A program made the position numbers and the translations under genes. Below are positions 46,822 through 56,669 of a DNA stretch of 59,063 nucleotides, in pieces. Source of the DNA: a virus; the IMG/VR virus record IMGVR_UViG_3300020401_000020, positions 1 through 59,063 of that record; one strand, 5' to 3'. The number at the start of each line of letters is the position of its first letter. Positions within the stretch are counted from its first letter, which is position 1. The notes beneath the pieces are model-generated. The model did no database searches. It was given only the letters and a program-made list of their open reading frames with translations, and was not told where the DNA came from.

Positions 46822-48537
46822 ATGACTTGGCGTAATAGAAATTTATTTAGAAATAAAGCAGTCCCTGTACAAAAGTTTAATATGGGTGGCTCTGTTAGAG
46901 GTGTTGAGGCATTAAAAAATGTTGCTCCAACACTGAGCACTTTTGATTATGACAATGCCGTCAACATGATGGGCGGTGGTATGGTTGATATGCCTGTACC
47001 ACAAATGGACTTAGGTGGTATTGCTCCTAAGATGTTCGAATCTGGAGATTCTGCACTTAACGAAGCATTAAATACTCAAGCAGCTGTTGACACAATGAAT
47101 CAATCACTTATGACAGGTGGTGGTGACGCTGTTCCACAAAGCATGATGGCAGCAACACCTATGGCAGAAGAAACACCTATGACGAACGAAGGACCAAGGA
47201 CTTCTAATGGTGGTGCAGAAGAGTTTACCGCTCAAGCTTTAGAAGAAGCAAAACAAAGTTCACAAGATACTATTGCTGTAGCTATGTCTGAAATAGAAAA
47301 AGAAATAGACAGTATGGAAGAAGTATCTGTAGATGAAATGAAAAACTTAGCAGAACTTATAGTAAGACAACAACAAAGATTAGATGATGCAGCAGTTCAA
47401 CTTACAAAAACTATGGGACTAGGAGAACAGCCAGATATTACATTATTTGATAATGAGTTTGAAAGAGAAATAGAGAAGAAATATCCTTTAGTTGCTGCAG
47501 CTTTGGCAAAAACTTTACCTAATGTAATGGACACAGACAAACTTGTAGCTACAGCTATGCCTTCTGGCGATACTCCTGTAGCAACAATGCAAGAAGGTGG
47601 AGACCCTGCAGATGCAACAGGAAAAACAGATGAACAAATTAAAATAGAAGCTCTCGAAAAAGCAAGACAACTTGGAAGAGAAATAGAGGCTCATAAACAA
47701 GAAGCCATTAGGCTTAGAGGTCTACCTACTCCTCAAGAAGAAAAAGCTAAACTAGAAGATGAAGCAGCAGCAAAGAAACAAAAACAACTTGACATACTAG
47801 ACCAACAAATTGCAGGTGGCATAGTGGTGCAAAGAGAAAAAGAAGTAACGACTCCTCAAACCGGAAAAGAATATGTTGAACGAGATATTGCAGGTCGAGT
47901 AATGGGCAATCAAAGAACCTTTGAAGACGTTGTAGAACAACCAGCTGTACAACAAATATTCAGCGACTTAGATGATATGGCTAAAAAAATGGGCTTTGGT
48001 AATATAAAAGACACCAAGGTAACTGGTACTGGGGCAATGACTCAAGCTATTAGAGATAAAGCCAAAGGTGAAGCAGCAGGTGACGCAATTAAGCTACAGG
48101 CAAAAACAAAACTATTAGGCGACATAGAAGGTGACCCTTTTAACACTAAAGGTGGAGCACTAACTACAGCGAAACTAGACCAACTTCTTGAAGGTGACCT
48201 TACATCTGACGCAGCATTTAAAAATGCTAATATAGCAATATATGACTGGTTAGCATCAGGACAACAAATGCCGCCAAGACTTAGAGATAGAATAGGCGTT
48301 GCTACTAGTTTTGACAAGAAAGTTATTAGTGGAACAAGTATGAATTTTATGGATTTATTTGATATGGCTATAGCAGACCCACAAGTTTCAACTTTTATAA
48401 ATAAGCAAGGTAGTGATGAGAAAAAAGTGGTAAAAAGAAAATTAATAGATACTTTAGTAAACGCATGGAATAGCGGTCAGTTTAATATAAGACAATTATA
48501 TTTAGCTTTGGGTATTGCAAAGAAAACAGAAGAATAA
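46822..48537 (+). CDS. Internal virion protein, acidic helical
   Basis: 571 aa. Met/Gly-rich N-terminus (MMGGGMVDMPVPQMDLGGIA), an acidic helical middle with long coiled-coil stretch (~265-340) and an alpha-helical C-terminus. No enzyme motif. Between two other internal proteins, so a component of the ejection apparatus is likely. Confidence 0.6.
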   Translation: MTWRNRNLFRNKAVPVQKFNMGGSVRGVEALKNVAPTLSTFDYDNAVNMMGGGMVDMPVPQMDLGGIAPKMFESGDSALNEALNTQAAVDTMNQSLMTGGGDAVPQSMMAATPMAEETPMTNEGPRTSNGGAEEFTAQALEEAKQSSQDTIAVAMSEIEKEIDSMEEVSVDEMKNLAELIVRQQQRLDDAAVQLTKTMGLGEQPDITLFDNEFEREIEKKYPLVAAALAKTLPNVMDTDKLVATAMPSGDTPVATMQEGGDPADATGKTDEQIKIEALEKARQLGREIEAHKQEAIRLRGLPTPQEEKAKLEDEAAAKKQKQLDILDQQIAGGIVVQREKEVTTPQTGKEYVERDIAGRVMGNQRTFEDVVEQPAVQQIFSDLDDMAKKMGFGNIKDTKVTGTGAMTQAIRDKAKGEAAGDAIKLQAKTKLLGDIEGDPFNTKGGALTTAKLDQLLEGDLTSDAAFKNANIAIYDWLASGQQMPPRLRDRIGVATSFDKKVISGTSMNFMDLFDMAIADPQVSTFINKQGSDEKKVVKRKLIDTLVNAWNSGQFNIRQLYLALGIAKKTEE

Positions 48538-48545
48538 AATGAATC

Positions 48546-51500
48546 ATGTCCACAGAGTTAGATAGATTAAATGAGCTAGAAAAGAAACTTAATAGTTCAA
48601 ATTTATTAACAACTGAAGAACAACAAGAATACAATAATCTTTTTGATAAACTTTATTTAGTAGGTGACGAACAAGACTCTGAAGAGGGCACCGCAAATTT
48701 TTTCGAAGCAATCCAAAAAACTGCACAAAATTTATTCTCTAGTGCTTCTGCTGGGGTAGAAGCTGTTGGTGAATATACTGGTTCAGAAAGCTTAGATAAA
48801 GCTGGAGAACGTGGGCAACAACTTGTACAACCTGCCTTAGAGTCAGGCAAACGACTAAAAACTTTTGATGATATAACAGATGTAGGAGATGCTGCAGATT
48901 GGTTATTTAGCAGTGCTTTTCCACAAGTAGCTACTAGTATTGTAGCTACTTTGCCAACAGCCATAGCCGGAGCAAAAATAGGTGGAGCAGGTGGAGCAGC
49001 TTTACTTGGTCCTGTTGGAGCAGCTGTAGGTGGTATTGGTGGAGGTATATTAGGAGCTTTTTTACCATCAATGTTGATGGGTGCGGGAGAAATATCTAAA
49101 GAAATAAAAGACAGAGGAGGAGATGCTCCCGGAGCAGCTATCGCTGGTGGTGCATTTATGGGTGCATTAGACACACTTTCTATGGCAGTCGGTTTAAGAG
49201 GTATTGCTCCTAAATTATTTAAAAATACCACCATGTTTAGAAGTAACATAGACAGGCTAGTAAATGAAGCAGTAAAAAGAGGAGCACCTCCAGCTAAATT
49301 TAAAACTGCACTAACTCACGCTTTACAAGGAGCAATACTTGAAGGGGGAGTAGAGGTTTCGCAAGAAGCTTTTGCTGACTGGGTAGCAGAAAATCAAACT
49401 GATATTGCAAGTCCTGAAGGAGAACTAGCAGGTAGGTTATATGAAACCTTTACTTTAGGTGCTTTGGGTGGAGGAGCTTTTGGTTACGCTGGTGGTGCAA
49501 GTCAAGCAAAAAATATACAACAAAACTTTGATGCTTTAAAAGAAGTAGAAAGTATTGAACAAGCTGCTGAAGCAAAAGCAAATCAATTTATGGCAGATGA
49601 AAAAATAGATGACATGATTGAAGAACAGTTTAGAACGCATCTATTAAGAAATAATAAAACGGACATATTAGTTTCTTTAAATAAAAGAGGACTAGACGCA
49701 GCTAAAGAACAATACAAGCAAGAATATATTGCTGAAACAAAAGCGAGTGAACTGGCTAAATATGCAATAGACGGTTTACCAGAAGCGACGTTAGGTAAAA
49801 AAACTGAAGAAAAAATAAACGAAATGAGAGCTTTTACTAATCAGCAAATAAATGATATGTATGATGTTCTTAAAAGAGACGTATTAACAAAAGGTTTAGC
49901 ACAAGGTCTTGATAGATATAGTATCAATACTCCTAAAGATGATGTAGATATTGAATCAAAAAGATTTCAATTAGCTCGTAATGAAGTTATGAACGAATAC
50001 ATACAGTTAGCTGATATTGGTATCGCAGATGAAAATAGACTTTTAAGTAGTCCTGCTTTATTTCAACAATACTTAAGAGAAGGTGAAAGTAAAGATATTA
50101 GGCAGTTAATTGAAGAGCACAAAGTTCTGTTTCCTACAGGAGTGGGCACTGAAGCTGGAGTACAAGAACAAAACAGAAACAAAATGTCTAAAGCTGATTT
50201 AAATAAACAAATAGCTGAAAAAAGATTTAAGTTAGCCAACACATTTGAAAATTTACAAATAGGTAAAGAAGAAAGTTTTTTTGCTCCAGAAAGCTATCAA
50301 GCACTGCAAAACATTTGGGTAAATGAAATAGGCAGAAGCAGAGAGCGTATAGTTGACCCATTGTCAGGAAAAGTTACAGCATTTACTGTTCAGCTTAAAA
50401 ACTCACAAAACGCTAGTCCAATTAATCTAACTTTTCAAAAAAGAGTAGATACTAGAACTACTTCAAAAGGAGAAAAAATTCCAACTTCAGTTGAGTACAT
50501 AGCAACTGCAGCAGACGGTGCTGCTAATCCTGAAGTTTATATAGGAAAAACTTTTGAAGATATGATAAATACTGCTGAGTTAAAAAGATATGGAAGTGAG
50601 TTTGACTATAGACTAGACCCAAAAAACGCAGAACAACTTTACGGACCTACTTTAGAGCTAGTTAGTTATGTAGGTAAAGTTAATCAAAATATTAATTACG
50701 ACTCTGGTCCTCAACGTGTACTTCAATTTTTAAATTATTTGTTCAGACCTAGAGGAGCAAAAAAGTCAGAGGCATTTTTTGAACTAGAAAGGAAAAAAAT
50801 AGGTAGGTTAAGAGCTATTGGACACCGCATGGCACAACTTGCCCATGCTTATGATACCGCTGTAGTAAATGAAGTTTTGACAGGGGACAAAACTTACCAA
50901 GAAATAAATAAAATAGGTATGGACTTCTTAACTAACACTCAACAAAAAATGTTTATTCCTTCGGAGTATCAACAGCAGTTAATAAAAGATATACAGGATA
51001 TGGATACAGATACTACTTTTACTGATAAACAAAAAGCAGAAGTTTTAAAGAAAATTAGAAGTGGTAAAGATGAGATAGTCGGACCAAGAACTAACATATT
51101 AGATTTACCTGAAAATATTAGAGCACCTCTTGTTGCTATGAGAACAAACATTGACATATTGACACAAAGAATAAAAGACGAAATACCAAAAAGTATTTTG
51201 CAACAAGAACTTAATGTAGCTGAAATTGTGCCATCTATGTCAGGAGAACCAAGATTGCAAGAAACTACAATGACTATAGATGAAATTATGTCAAAAAGAC
51301 TTGGTTCTTATGTAACTGACCAATACAAAATGTTTGATACTGGCTATAACCCATTTAGTTTCTGGGAAAAATGGTGGGGAACAAAAAAAATAAATGATGT
51401 AAAAGCTAGAGCTATTAAGGCTATAAAACAAAAACCAAAAATAATGGCTGGGCTAAAAGCAGAAGCAGATAGAAAGAAAACAGACGTAGATACTGAGGCA

Positions 51501-53954
51501 ATGTTGTTTTTAGAAGACTTAACTAAAGGGCATTTCAACAGTGATATGGCTGAAATATATGACCCGGGAGGTTTTGTAGTTGCACAAGCAAAACAAGAAG
51601 GAGTAGATAGCCCTGTAGGAAAACTTTTAGAAACAAAAGGTTCGCAAATGATACCTGAAGTTCGAGAACTGTTTGGTTTGTATGATAATCCAGCTCAACT
51701 AGCTGGGATAACTGTAGGTAAGTTATCTAACTTGGTAGAAAACTACGCTTTCTTTAACAGACTATTAGAAACTGATGCTATAAGTGGTCAAAAAATATTT
51801 AGCCCTGTTGCGTCAGAAACATTCGATACAAAAGTACCTTTAATGAATACTCCGTTAGATGGATTTTATACTACAAAAGAAATGGCAGATGCTTTAAACA
51901 CAGCAGCTAAAGATAGAAATGCTTGGCTAGATATTTACAGGTCAACTGTTTTATTTCCAAAAGCACTAGCACAAGCAGGTAAAACAGTATTTAGTCCAAT
52001 GGCACAAATGCGTAATGTTGCTACTGCGAGTTTCTTTTACATGGCTAACGGACATTACTTTGGTAATCCAAGAGAATGGAAACAAGCTTTAGATATAGTA
52101 ATGTCAGAGCTTGGTGCTAAAGGTGTTACTCGAAGCGGTAGAATAACTTTTGATGGGAAACAAGCACAAAAAATTTACGCCAGAATGCAAGAACTTGGCG
52201 TTGTAAATACTAATACAGTGTTAGGTGAGTTGTTAGCAAACATGGAAGACTCGGTTAGATTAGGCATAGATAGTTCTAATGTTGCTGAGCTTTTATATTG
52301 GTTAGGTGATAAAAAAAGAGCAATGTTACCACTTACAGGTAAAGATATAAGTATGGGTAATGTTAGAGGTAATGTTTTAATTAAAGGACCACAAAGAGCT
52401 TATCAAGCAGCAGATGATTATTGGAAAGTCTTAAGTTTTATTGCGGAAAAAAGAAAACTAGAAAACATGTGGTCTAAAAATGAACTAACAGAACTAGGAA
52501 ACTTTGCAAAAGAATATAAAGGCTATCAAACTGGAAGTAATAAATACGAAGACATTATTGAACATATTGCTGCATACAATGTAAGACACACAATACCTAA
52601 CTACGATTACATAGGTAGAGCGGGTAATATTATTAGACAAACGCCTTTAGGTAATTTTATAGCTTTTCCAATAGAAATTATGAGAACTTCTCTTAACATA
52701 ATCAGTATGGGTAAGAGAGAAGCATTTGCTGGTCTTAAATACAATAAGCCTGAACTAACAAGAAGAGGATTAGCAAGAATGATTTCTTACGGGACCATGA
52801 TGTATGGCATACCTGCAACAGCAGTTAGTATGGCAACAGCTATGGCAGAAAATGACACAAGTGATGAAGACGGAATCAGTGACGAACAAATGTTACAGCT
52901 ACGTAGATTAGTTCCTGAATATGCTAAATATAATTATATTGCACCTCTTTCTTTAAAAGACGGTAAGTTTAGGTATATGGATTTAAGTCATTTAGCAGTC
53001 TATGACATGGTGGCACAGATGGTAGATGCTGCAATAGCAACTTATCCAAATGACGATAGAATGCCCGGAGAAGCAACTGAAAGAGTTGTGGAACAACTTT
53101 TTGGATTGTTTGAGCCATTTGGAGAGCCAAGTATTTATACTCAAACTTTGTTGGACATAATTAACAATCAAAAAAATACTTTTAGAGCCAACAGAGGTGG
53201 GGACATAACTAAAGAAAGAGAGTTTGGTGAGAAATTTTTTGATTATGCAGATTATTTTTGGAAAAATGTACAGCCGGGAATTTGGACACAGCTTACAAAT
53301 TTAAGTCTAGCTTTACCTGAGTCTGAAATAAGTTTTAATAAGTATGGTAGAAAGCAAGACTTTGCTGCAGCACTACAAGCATTAAGCGGAGTAAAGGTTT
53401 CTGAAACAGATATTAGAACTACTATACCTTTTAAATTTAGACAGTATCAAAGAGAAGAAAATAACGCTAAAAACATTTTTGATAGTATCTATCAATCAGG
53501 TGCAATACCAGAACAAGAATTAAAAGAAGAATTTATTAGGTCTAATAAAGCTTTATTTAATGCTCAAAAAGAATTGTTTTTAGATGTTAGAGCAGCACTA
53601 GACCTTGGTGTAGACGCAGGATATATTGAAAAACAAAATAAAGATAGAACTGTGTTTGGAACAAAAACAGAAGAACTTGTTTATGAAGGAATGTTTGAAG
53701 ATAGATTAGACTCTAAATATGAAAGATTTATGAACTCACAGTTCACACCTTACAAAGTCCCAGAAGGTCGTAAAAAAACCTATCAAAAAAACACTGAAGA
53801 AATGGCAAGAACCGGTAACTTAACCGGCATAAGAAATGTTAACTGGAGTAAATTCGAAGACTTCTATAATCAACTTGCTGTTAGCACACTCAATTTACAG
53901 AAAGATTGGGACAGTCAAACAGAAGAATTAGTTTCTAAATTTTTAGCAGAGTGA
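48546..53954 (+). CDS. Giant internal virion/ejection protein (1802 aa)
   Basis: A glycine-zipper membrane segment at ~140-180 (GAKIGGAGGAALLGPVGAAV and following) is followed by long charged helices. The middle (~1130-1250) has FPKALAQAGKTVFSPMAQMR and WKVLSFIAEKRKLENMW elements typical of very large phage-injected proteins. No lysozyme or polymerase motif was seen. It ends the late operon and converges with the exonuclease gene, overlapping it by 40 bases with no visible terminator between. Confidence 0.65.
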   Translation: MSTELDRLNELEKKLNSSNLLTTEEQQEYNNLFDKLYLVGDEQDSEEGTANFFEAIQKTAQNLFSSASAGVEAVGEYTGSESLDKAGERGQQLVQPALESGKRLKTFDDITDVGDAADWLFSSAFPQVATSIVATLPTAIAGAKIGGAGGAALLGPVGAAVGGIGGGILGAFLPSMLMGAGEISKEIKDRGGDAPGAAIAGGAFMGALDTLSMAVGLRGIAPKLFKNTTMFRSNIDRLVNEAVKRGAPPAKFKTALTHALQGAILEGGVEVSQEAFADWVAENQTDIASPEGELAGRLYETFTLGALGGGAFGYAGGASQAKNIQQNFDALKEVESIEQAAEAKANQFMADEKIDDMIEEQFRTHLLRNNKTDILVSLNKRGLDAAKEQYKQEYIAETKASELAKYAIDGLPEATLGKKTEEKINEMRAFTNQQINDMYDVLKRDVLTKGLAQGLDRYSINTPKDDVDIESKRFQLARNEVMNEYIQLADIGIADENRLLSSPALFQQYLREGESKDIRQLIEEHKVLFPTGVGTEAGVQEQNRNKMSKADLNKQIAEKRFKLANTFENLQIGKEESFFAPESYQALQNIWVNEIGRSRERIVDPLSGKVTAFTVQLKNSQNASPINLTFQKRVDTRTTSKGEKIPTSVEYIATAADGAANPEVYIGKTFEDMINTAELKRYGSEFDYRLDPKNAEQLYGPTLELVSYVGKVNQNINYDSGPQRVLQFLNYLFRPRGAKKSEAFFELERKKIGRLRAIGHRMAQLAHAYDTAVVNEVLTGDKTYQEINKIGMDFLTNTQQKMFIPSEYQQQLIKDIQDMDTDTTFTDKQKAEVLKKIRSGKDEIVGPRTNILDLPENIRAPLVAMRTNIDILTQRIKDEIPKSILQQELNVAEIVPSMSGEPRLQETTMTIDEIMSKRLGSYVTDQYKMFDTGYNPFSFWEKWWGTKKINDVKARAIKAIKQKPKIMAGLKAEADRKKTDVDTEAMLFLEDLTKGHFNSDMAEIYDPGGFVVAQAKQEGVDSPVGKLLETKGSQMIPEVRELFGLYDNPAQLAGITVGKLSNLVENYAFFNRLLETDAISGQKIFSPVASETFDTKVPLMNTPLDGFYTTKEMADALNTAAKDRNAWLDIYRSTVLFPKALAQAGKTVFSPMAQMRNVATASFFYMANGHYFGNPREWKQALDIVMSELGAKGVTRSGRITFDGKQAQKIYARMQELGVVNTNTVLGELLANMEDSVRLGIDSSNVAELLYWLGDKKRAMLPLTGKDISMGNVRGNVLIKGPQRAYQAADDYWKVLSFIAEKRKLENMWSKNELTELGNFAKEYKGYQTGSNKYEDIIEHIAAYNVRHTIPNYDYIGRAGNIIRQTPLGNFIAFPIEIMRTSLNIISMGKREAFAGLKYNKPELTRRGLARMISYGTMMYGIPATAVSMATAMAENDTSDEDGISDEQMLQLRRLVPEYAKYNYIAPLSLKDGKFRYMDLSHLAVYDMVAQMVDAAIATYPNDDRMPGEATERVVEQLFGLFEPFGEPSIYTQTLLDIINNQKNTFRANRGGDITKEREFGEKFFDYADYFWKNVQPGIWTQLTNLSLALPESEISFNKYGRKQDFAAALQALSGVKVSETDIRTTIPFKFRQYQREENNAKNIFDSIYQSGAIPEQELKEEFIRSNKALFNAQKELFLDVRAALDLGVDAGYIEKQNKDRTVFGTKTEELVYEGMFEDRLDSKYERFMNSQFTPYKVPEGRKKTYQKNTEEMARTGNLTGIRNVNWSKFEDFYNQLAVSTLNLQKDWDSQTEELVSKFLAE

Positions 53955-54628
53955 TACTTTTCTACTCTGTTTAGCCATAGTTTTGCATACGCTTCAAACT
54001 CTTCTTTCTCTACAATAAACTCTTGATAAATCATGTCGACAGAGCACATGAGAACAACACCTTTCTTAATATCTGTGCCATATAGCTCGTTATGTGCAAG
54101 AGCATACGCAGATAATTGACAGAAATAATCTCCTACCCATTCTCTTCTTTTAGGTTTGTTGGTCTGCTTAAAATCCATAATGGCAGGTTCTCCTTCGAAT
54201 ACACCAATAACATCTGCTCTACCTGCATACTTTTCTGGATAGTACAAAGGTATCTCCAAGCCATATACTTCTTGTATTCTTGGAAACGCTTTTAGTTTTA
54301 TAGTGTTAGCCATTTTAAAAGCTATCTTTTCCTCCGCCGTTGTTGGCGTATACTGCCAAGCGTCGCCATGCCCTATGATATTCTCTAATATATAGTGCAT
54401 GTGCGACCCTCTACTTGCTGCTTCGTTTCTAATTCTATTTGCTTCTTCTTCGCCTACTCGTTTTATCCAATTATCTAAGGTTTTTTGTTTATCTTCGTCT
54501 TTAGTTCCAGACAATACTGTTGTGACAGAAGGTAGCTTCTGCCCATTACAGTCATAGAATCGACCATTAGCGGTGTCTTCACTGCTGAATTCACCGTATT
54601 GGTAGGGGCATTCTTTCAGTAGTTTCAT
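53915..54628 (-). CDS. PD-(D/E)XK exonuclease (RecB/Cas4/MGME1-like)
   Basis: 237 aa. GRADVIGVFEGEPAIMDFKQ (136-155) has the catalytic pattern D139 ... D152-x-K154; QTNKPKRREWVGDYFCQLSA and YALAHNELYGT complete the conserved end of the family. Such enzymes degrade single strands or recombination ends in replication. Last gene of the replication operon, coupled to the RHH-like gene by ATGA. Confidence 0.85.
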   Translation of the reverse strand: MKLLKECPYQYGEFSSEDTANGRFYDCNGQKLPSVTTVLSGTKDEDKQKTLDNWIKRVGEEEANRIRNEAASRGSHMHYILENIIGHGDAWQYTPTTAEEKIAFKMANTIKLKAFPRIQEVYGLEIPLYYPEKYAGRADVIGVFEGEPAIMDFKQTNKPKRREWVGDYFCQLSAYALAHNELYGTDIKKGVVLMCSVDMIYQEFIVEKEEFEAYAKLWLNRVEKYHSAKNLETNSSV

Positions 54629-54795
54629 GTCTTAACTACGTCCTTCACAACACCGTTTTCTATGTCTTCTTCTAAACGTTTCACAGCAAATGCAATAACA
54701 TTGCTTGTTGGACGTTCAGTCATTTTGCCTATTTTTTCTGCAATACCTACAATATCTCTACGTATTGCAACACTTTTCCATCTATTAGTATCCAT
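54625..54795 (-). CDS. Small RHH-like protein (56 aa)
   Basis: WKSVAIRRDIVGIAEKIGK followed by a second helix (TSNVIAFAVKRLEEDI) matches the strand-helix-helix layout of ribbon-helix-helix DNA binders. Start ATG 54795 follows TAGGAGCCAAT. It may regulate or assist the replication genes. Confidence 0.6.
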   Translation of the reverse strand: MDTNRWKSVAIRRDIVGIAEKIGKMTERPTSNVIAFAVKRLEEDIENGVVKDVVKT

Positions 54796-54803
54796 ATTGG
54801 CTC

Positions 54804-56669
54804 CTAGTTATCGGACGACTGCATAGAGTCGCCCCAGTTTTTTCCTAACTCAACGTCTACCTTATTTGGAATAGATAAAGGTACAGCGTTTTCCATTAGG
54901 GTTTTTATTTCAGGTACTGCTTCTTCATTAGGTACAGAAAATACTAATTCATCATGTACCTGTAGAAGTGGCATATACCCACCATTATAGCAGTCAATCA
55001 TGGCTTTCTTAGTCATGTCTGCTGCTGAGCCTTGAATTAATTTATTCAAAGCTTTATACACAAAAGCTCTTTTTATTTCGCCATTGTATTCGTGTACTGC
55101 CTCTCTGTATTTCATGGGTCTGCCCATGCCATACTTAAGAGGTTCCCACATATCAAAGTGACAACGTCTGCCTAACAGAGTTTTGATGTATCCTTTTTGG
55201 TTTGCACTACGCATAACCGAATCTGCTAACTCCCTAACAAAAGGAGCGTATGTATTAAATTTACTTAGTATGTCTGATGCTTCGTCTACTGTAACGGCAA
55301 GTTGGTCTGCTAATTTACCTTTGCCCATACCGTACATAATCCCAAGACCAATAGTCTTTGCTGTCTTTCTATCAATATCCACTAGGTTAGCAACCTCTTG
55401 ATGAAAGTCTGCGTCGCCTTCTAGGTACGCTTCTGCAATATTAGATGCTCCGTCATACTTAGATAAGTGTGAATAGTGTGTAAGTATTCTTGGCTCTTGC
55501 TGACTAAAGTCTGCTGAACACCACGTATGATTTTCTTCCGGGAGAAACAAAGAACGTATAAGTGGTCCTATGTTTTTATTACGTGCAGGTACTTGTTGTA
55601 AGTTTGGATTGCTCATGGACAACCGACCAGTGACTGTACCACCAGACTCACCTTTTAGTTGTCTAATCTCTGCATGTATTCTGCCGTTGTGTTGGTGCTT
55701 TAGTATAGAGTCTATAAACGTGCTGTGTGACTTGTTTAGTTCTCTAGCTTCTCTTATCAAACTAGCTACAGGGTGTGTATGATTTTCTAAGAATGCTTTG
55801 GTAAAGCTAGGCTGACCTGTAGGTGTTCTTAAATAACTTAGCTTAAGTGCATCAAACACTTGAGCCAAAGAACGAGCCGCCCATAGCTGTAAATCTTTTA
55901 CACCAGACTGGTCTTGTATAGACTTAATTAAGTTTTTTTCCTTTGTAATTAGTTCTTTCTTTATCTTCTCTGCTCTTTCTAAATCTACTCTTACACCTAC
56001 TCTTTTCATTTCTATAATGATAGGTAGCAGTTCCATTTCTAAATCAAATACGTTCCACAGGTTTTGTTTTTCTAGTTCTACCTTAAAGTAGTCCCAAAGT
56101 TTTAACGTCAATACTGCATCTTGTGTTGCATACGTTCCTACATATGCAGAAGGTAAACGCCACATCTCTGCTTTAGGGTCTAAACCCCACTCTGCTGCAG
56201 CAGCATTTAGCTCTGCTTCTGTCTTACCTTCATTTAGATACTCTCTGCCTAAACCATTTAGCGAGTAGTAGAACTGGTTTTCGTCTATCAAAGGTGCAAC
56301 TATCATAGTGTCAACAATCTTACCTTTTACTTCTATACCTAAAGTTCTAAGCCAACCTATATCATAAGGTGCATTGTGAAACACTTTAGTATTATCACTA
56401 GCACAGACTTTCTTGAAAAAATCTACGACTTTGTTTTTAGGAAAGTTAAATCCTGTTTCATGACCAAACGGAAAATAACCTTCAAAACCATCACAAGCTA
56501 CAGATATACCTACGACTTCTCCGTCGCCTCTTATATAACCCGGACCAATACTAGTTAGGTTAGGGTCTCTGGTTTCTGTATCTATTGCTATCTGTTTAGC
56601 ATTTACTAATAGTTCTGTTGGAAACACATCTGGTGCTATCCATTCTGTTGCTGGTTTAAATGTACTCAT
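54804..56669 (-). CDS. polA: Family A DNA polymerase with 3'-5' exonuclease
   Basis: 621 aa. Exonuclease: AIDTETRD (D30, E32) at the N-terminus and HNAPYDIGWL. Polymerase: motif A SADFSQQEPR with D387, motif B RKTAKTIGLGIMYG with Leu442 at the position equal to Phe762 of E. coli Pol I, and motif C VHDE (H572-D573-E574). No 5'-3' exonuclease domain, as expected of a phage replicative enzyme. The Leu variant is known from marine phages and has been linked to slower or temperate-type replication. It overlaps the helicase gene by four bases. Confidence 0.95.
   Translation of the reverse strand: MSTFKPATEWIAPDVFPTELLVNAKQIAIDTETRDPNLTSIGPGYIRGDGEVVGISVACDGFEGYFPFGHETGFNFPKNKVVDFFKKVCASDNTKVFHNAPYDIGWLRTLGIEVKGKIVDTMIVAPLIDENQFYYSLNGLGREYLNEGKTEAELNAAAAEWGLDPKAEMWRLPSAYVGTYATQDAVLTLKLWDYFKVELEKQNLWNVFDLEMELLPIIIEMKRVGVRVDLERAEKIKKELITKEKNLIKSIQDQSGVKDLQLWAARSLAQVFDALKLSYLRTPTGQPSFTKAFLENHTHPVASLIREARELNKSHSTFIDSILKHQHNGRIHAEIRQLKGESGGTVTGRLSMSNPNLQQVPARNKNIGPLIRSLFLPEENHTWCSADFSQQEPRILTHYSHLSKYDGASNIAEAYLEGDADFHQEVANLVDIDRKTAKTIGLGIMYGMGKGKLADQLAVTVDEASDILSKFNTYAPFVRELADSVMRSANQKGYIKTLLGRRCHFDMWEPLKYGMGRPMKYREAVHEYNGEIKRAFVYKALNKLIQGSAADMTKKAMIDCYNGGYMPLLQVHDELVFSVPNEEAVPEIKTLMENAVPLSIPNKVDVELGKNWGDSMQSSDN

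Noticed and set aside
48653-49249. 198-aa minus-strand frame rich in Pro/Ala/Ser
   Set aside because: Antisense of the Gly/Ala-rich part of the giant protein; no promoter or ribosome site.
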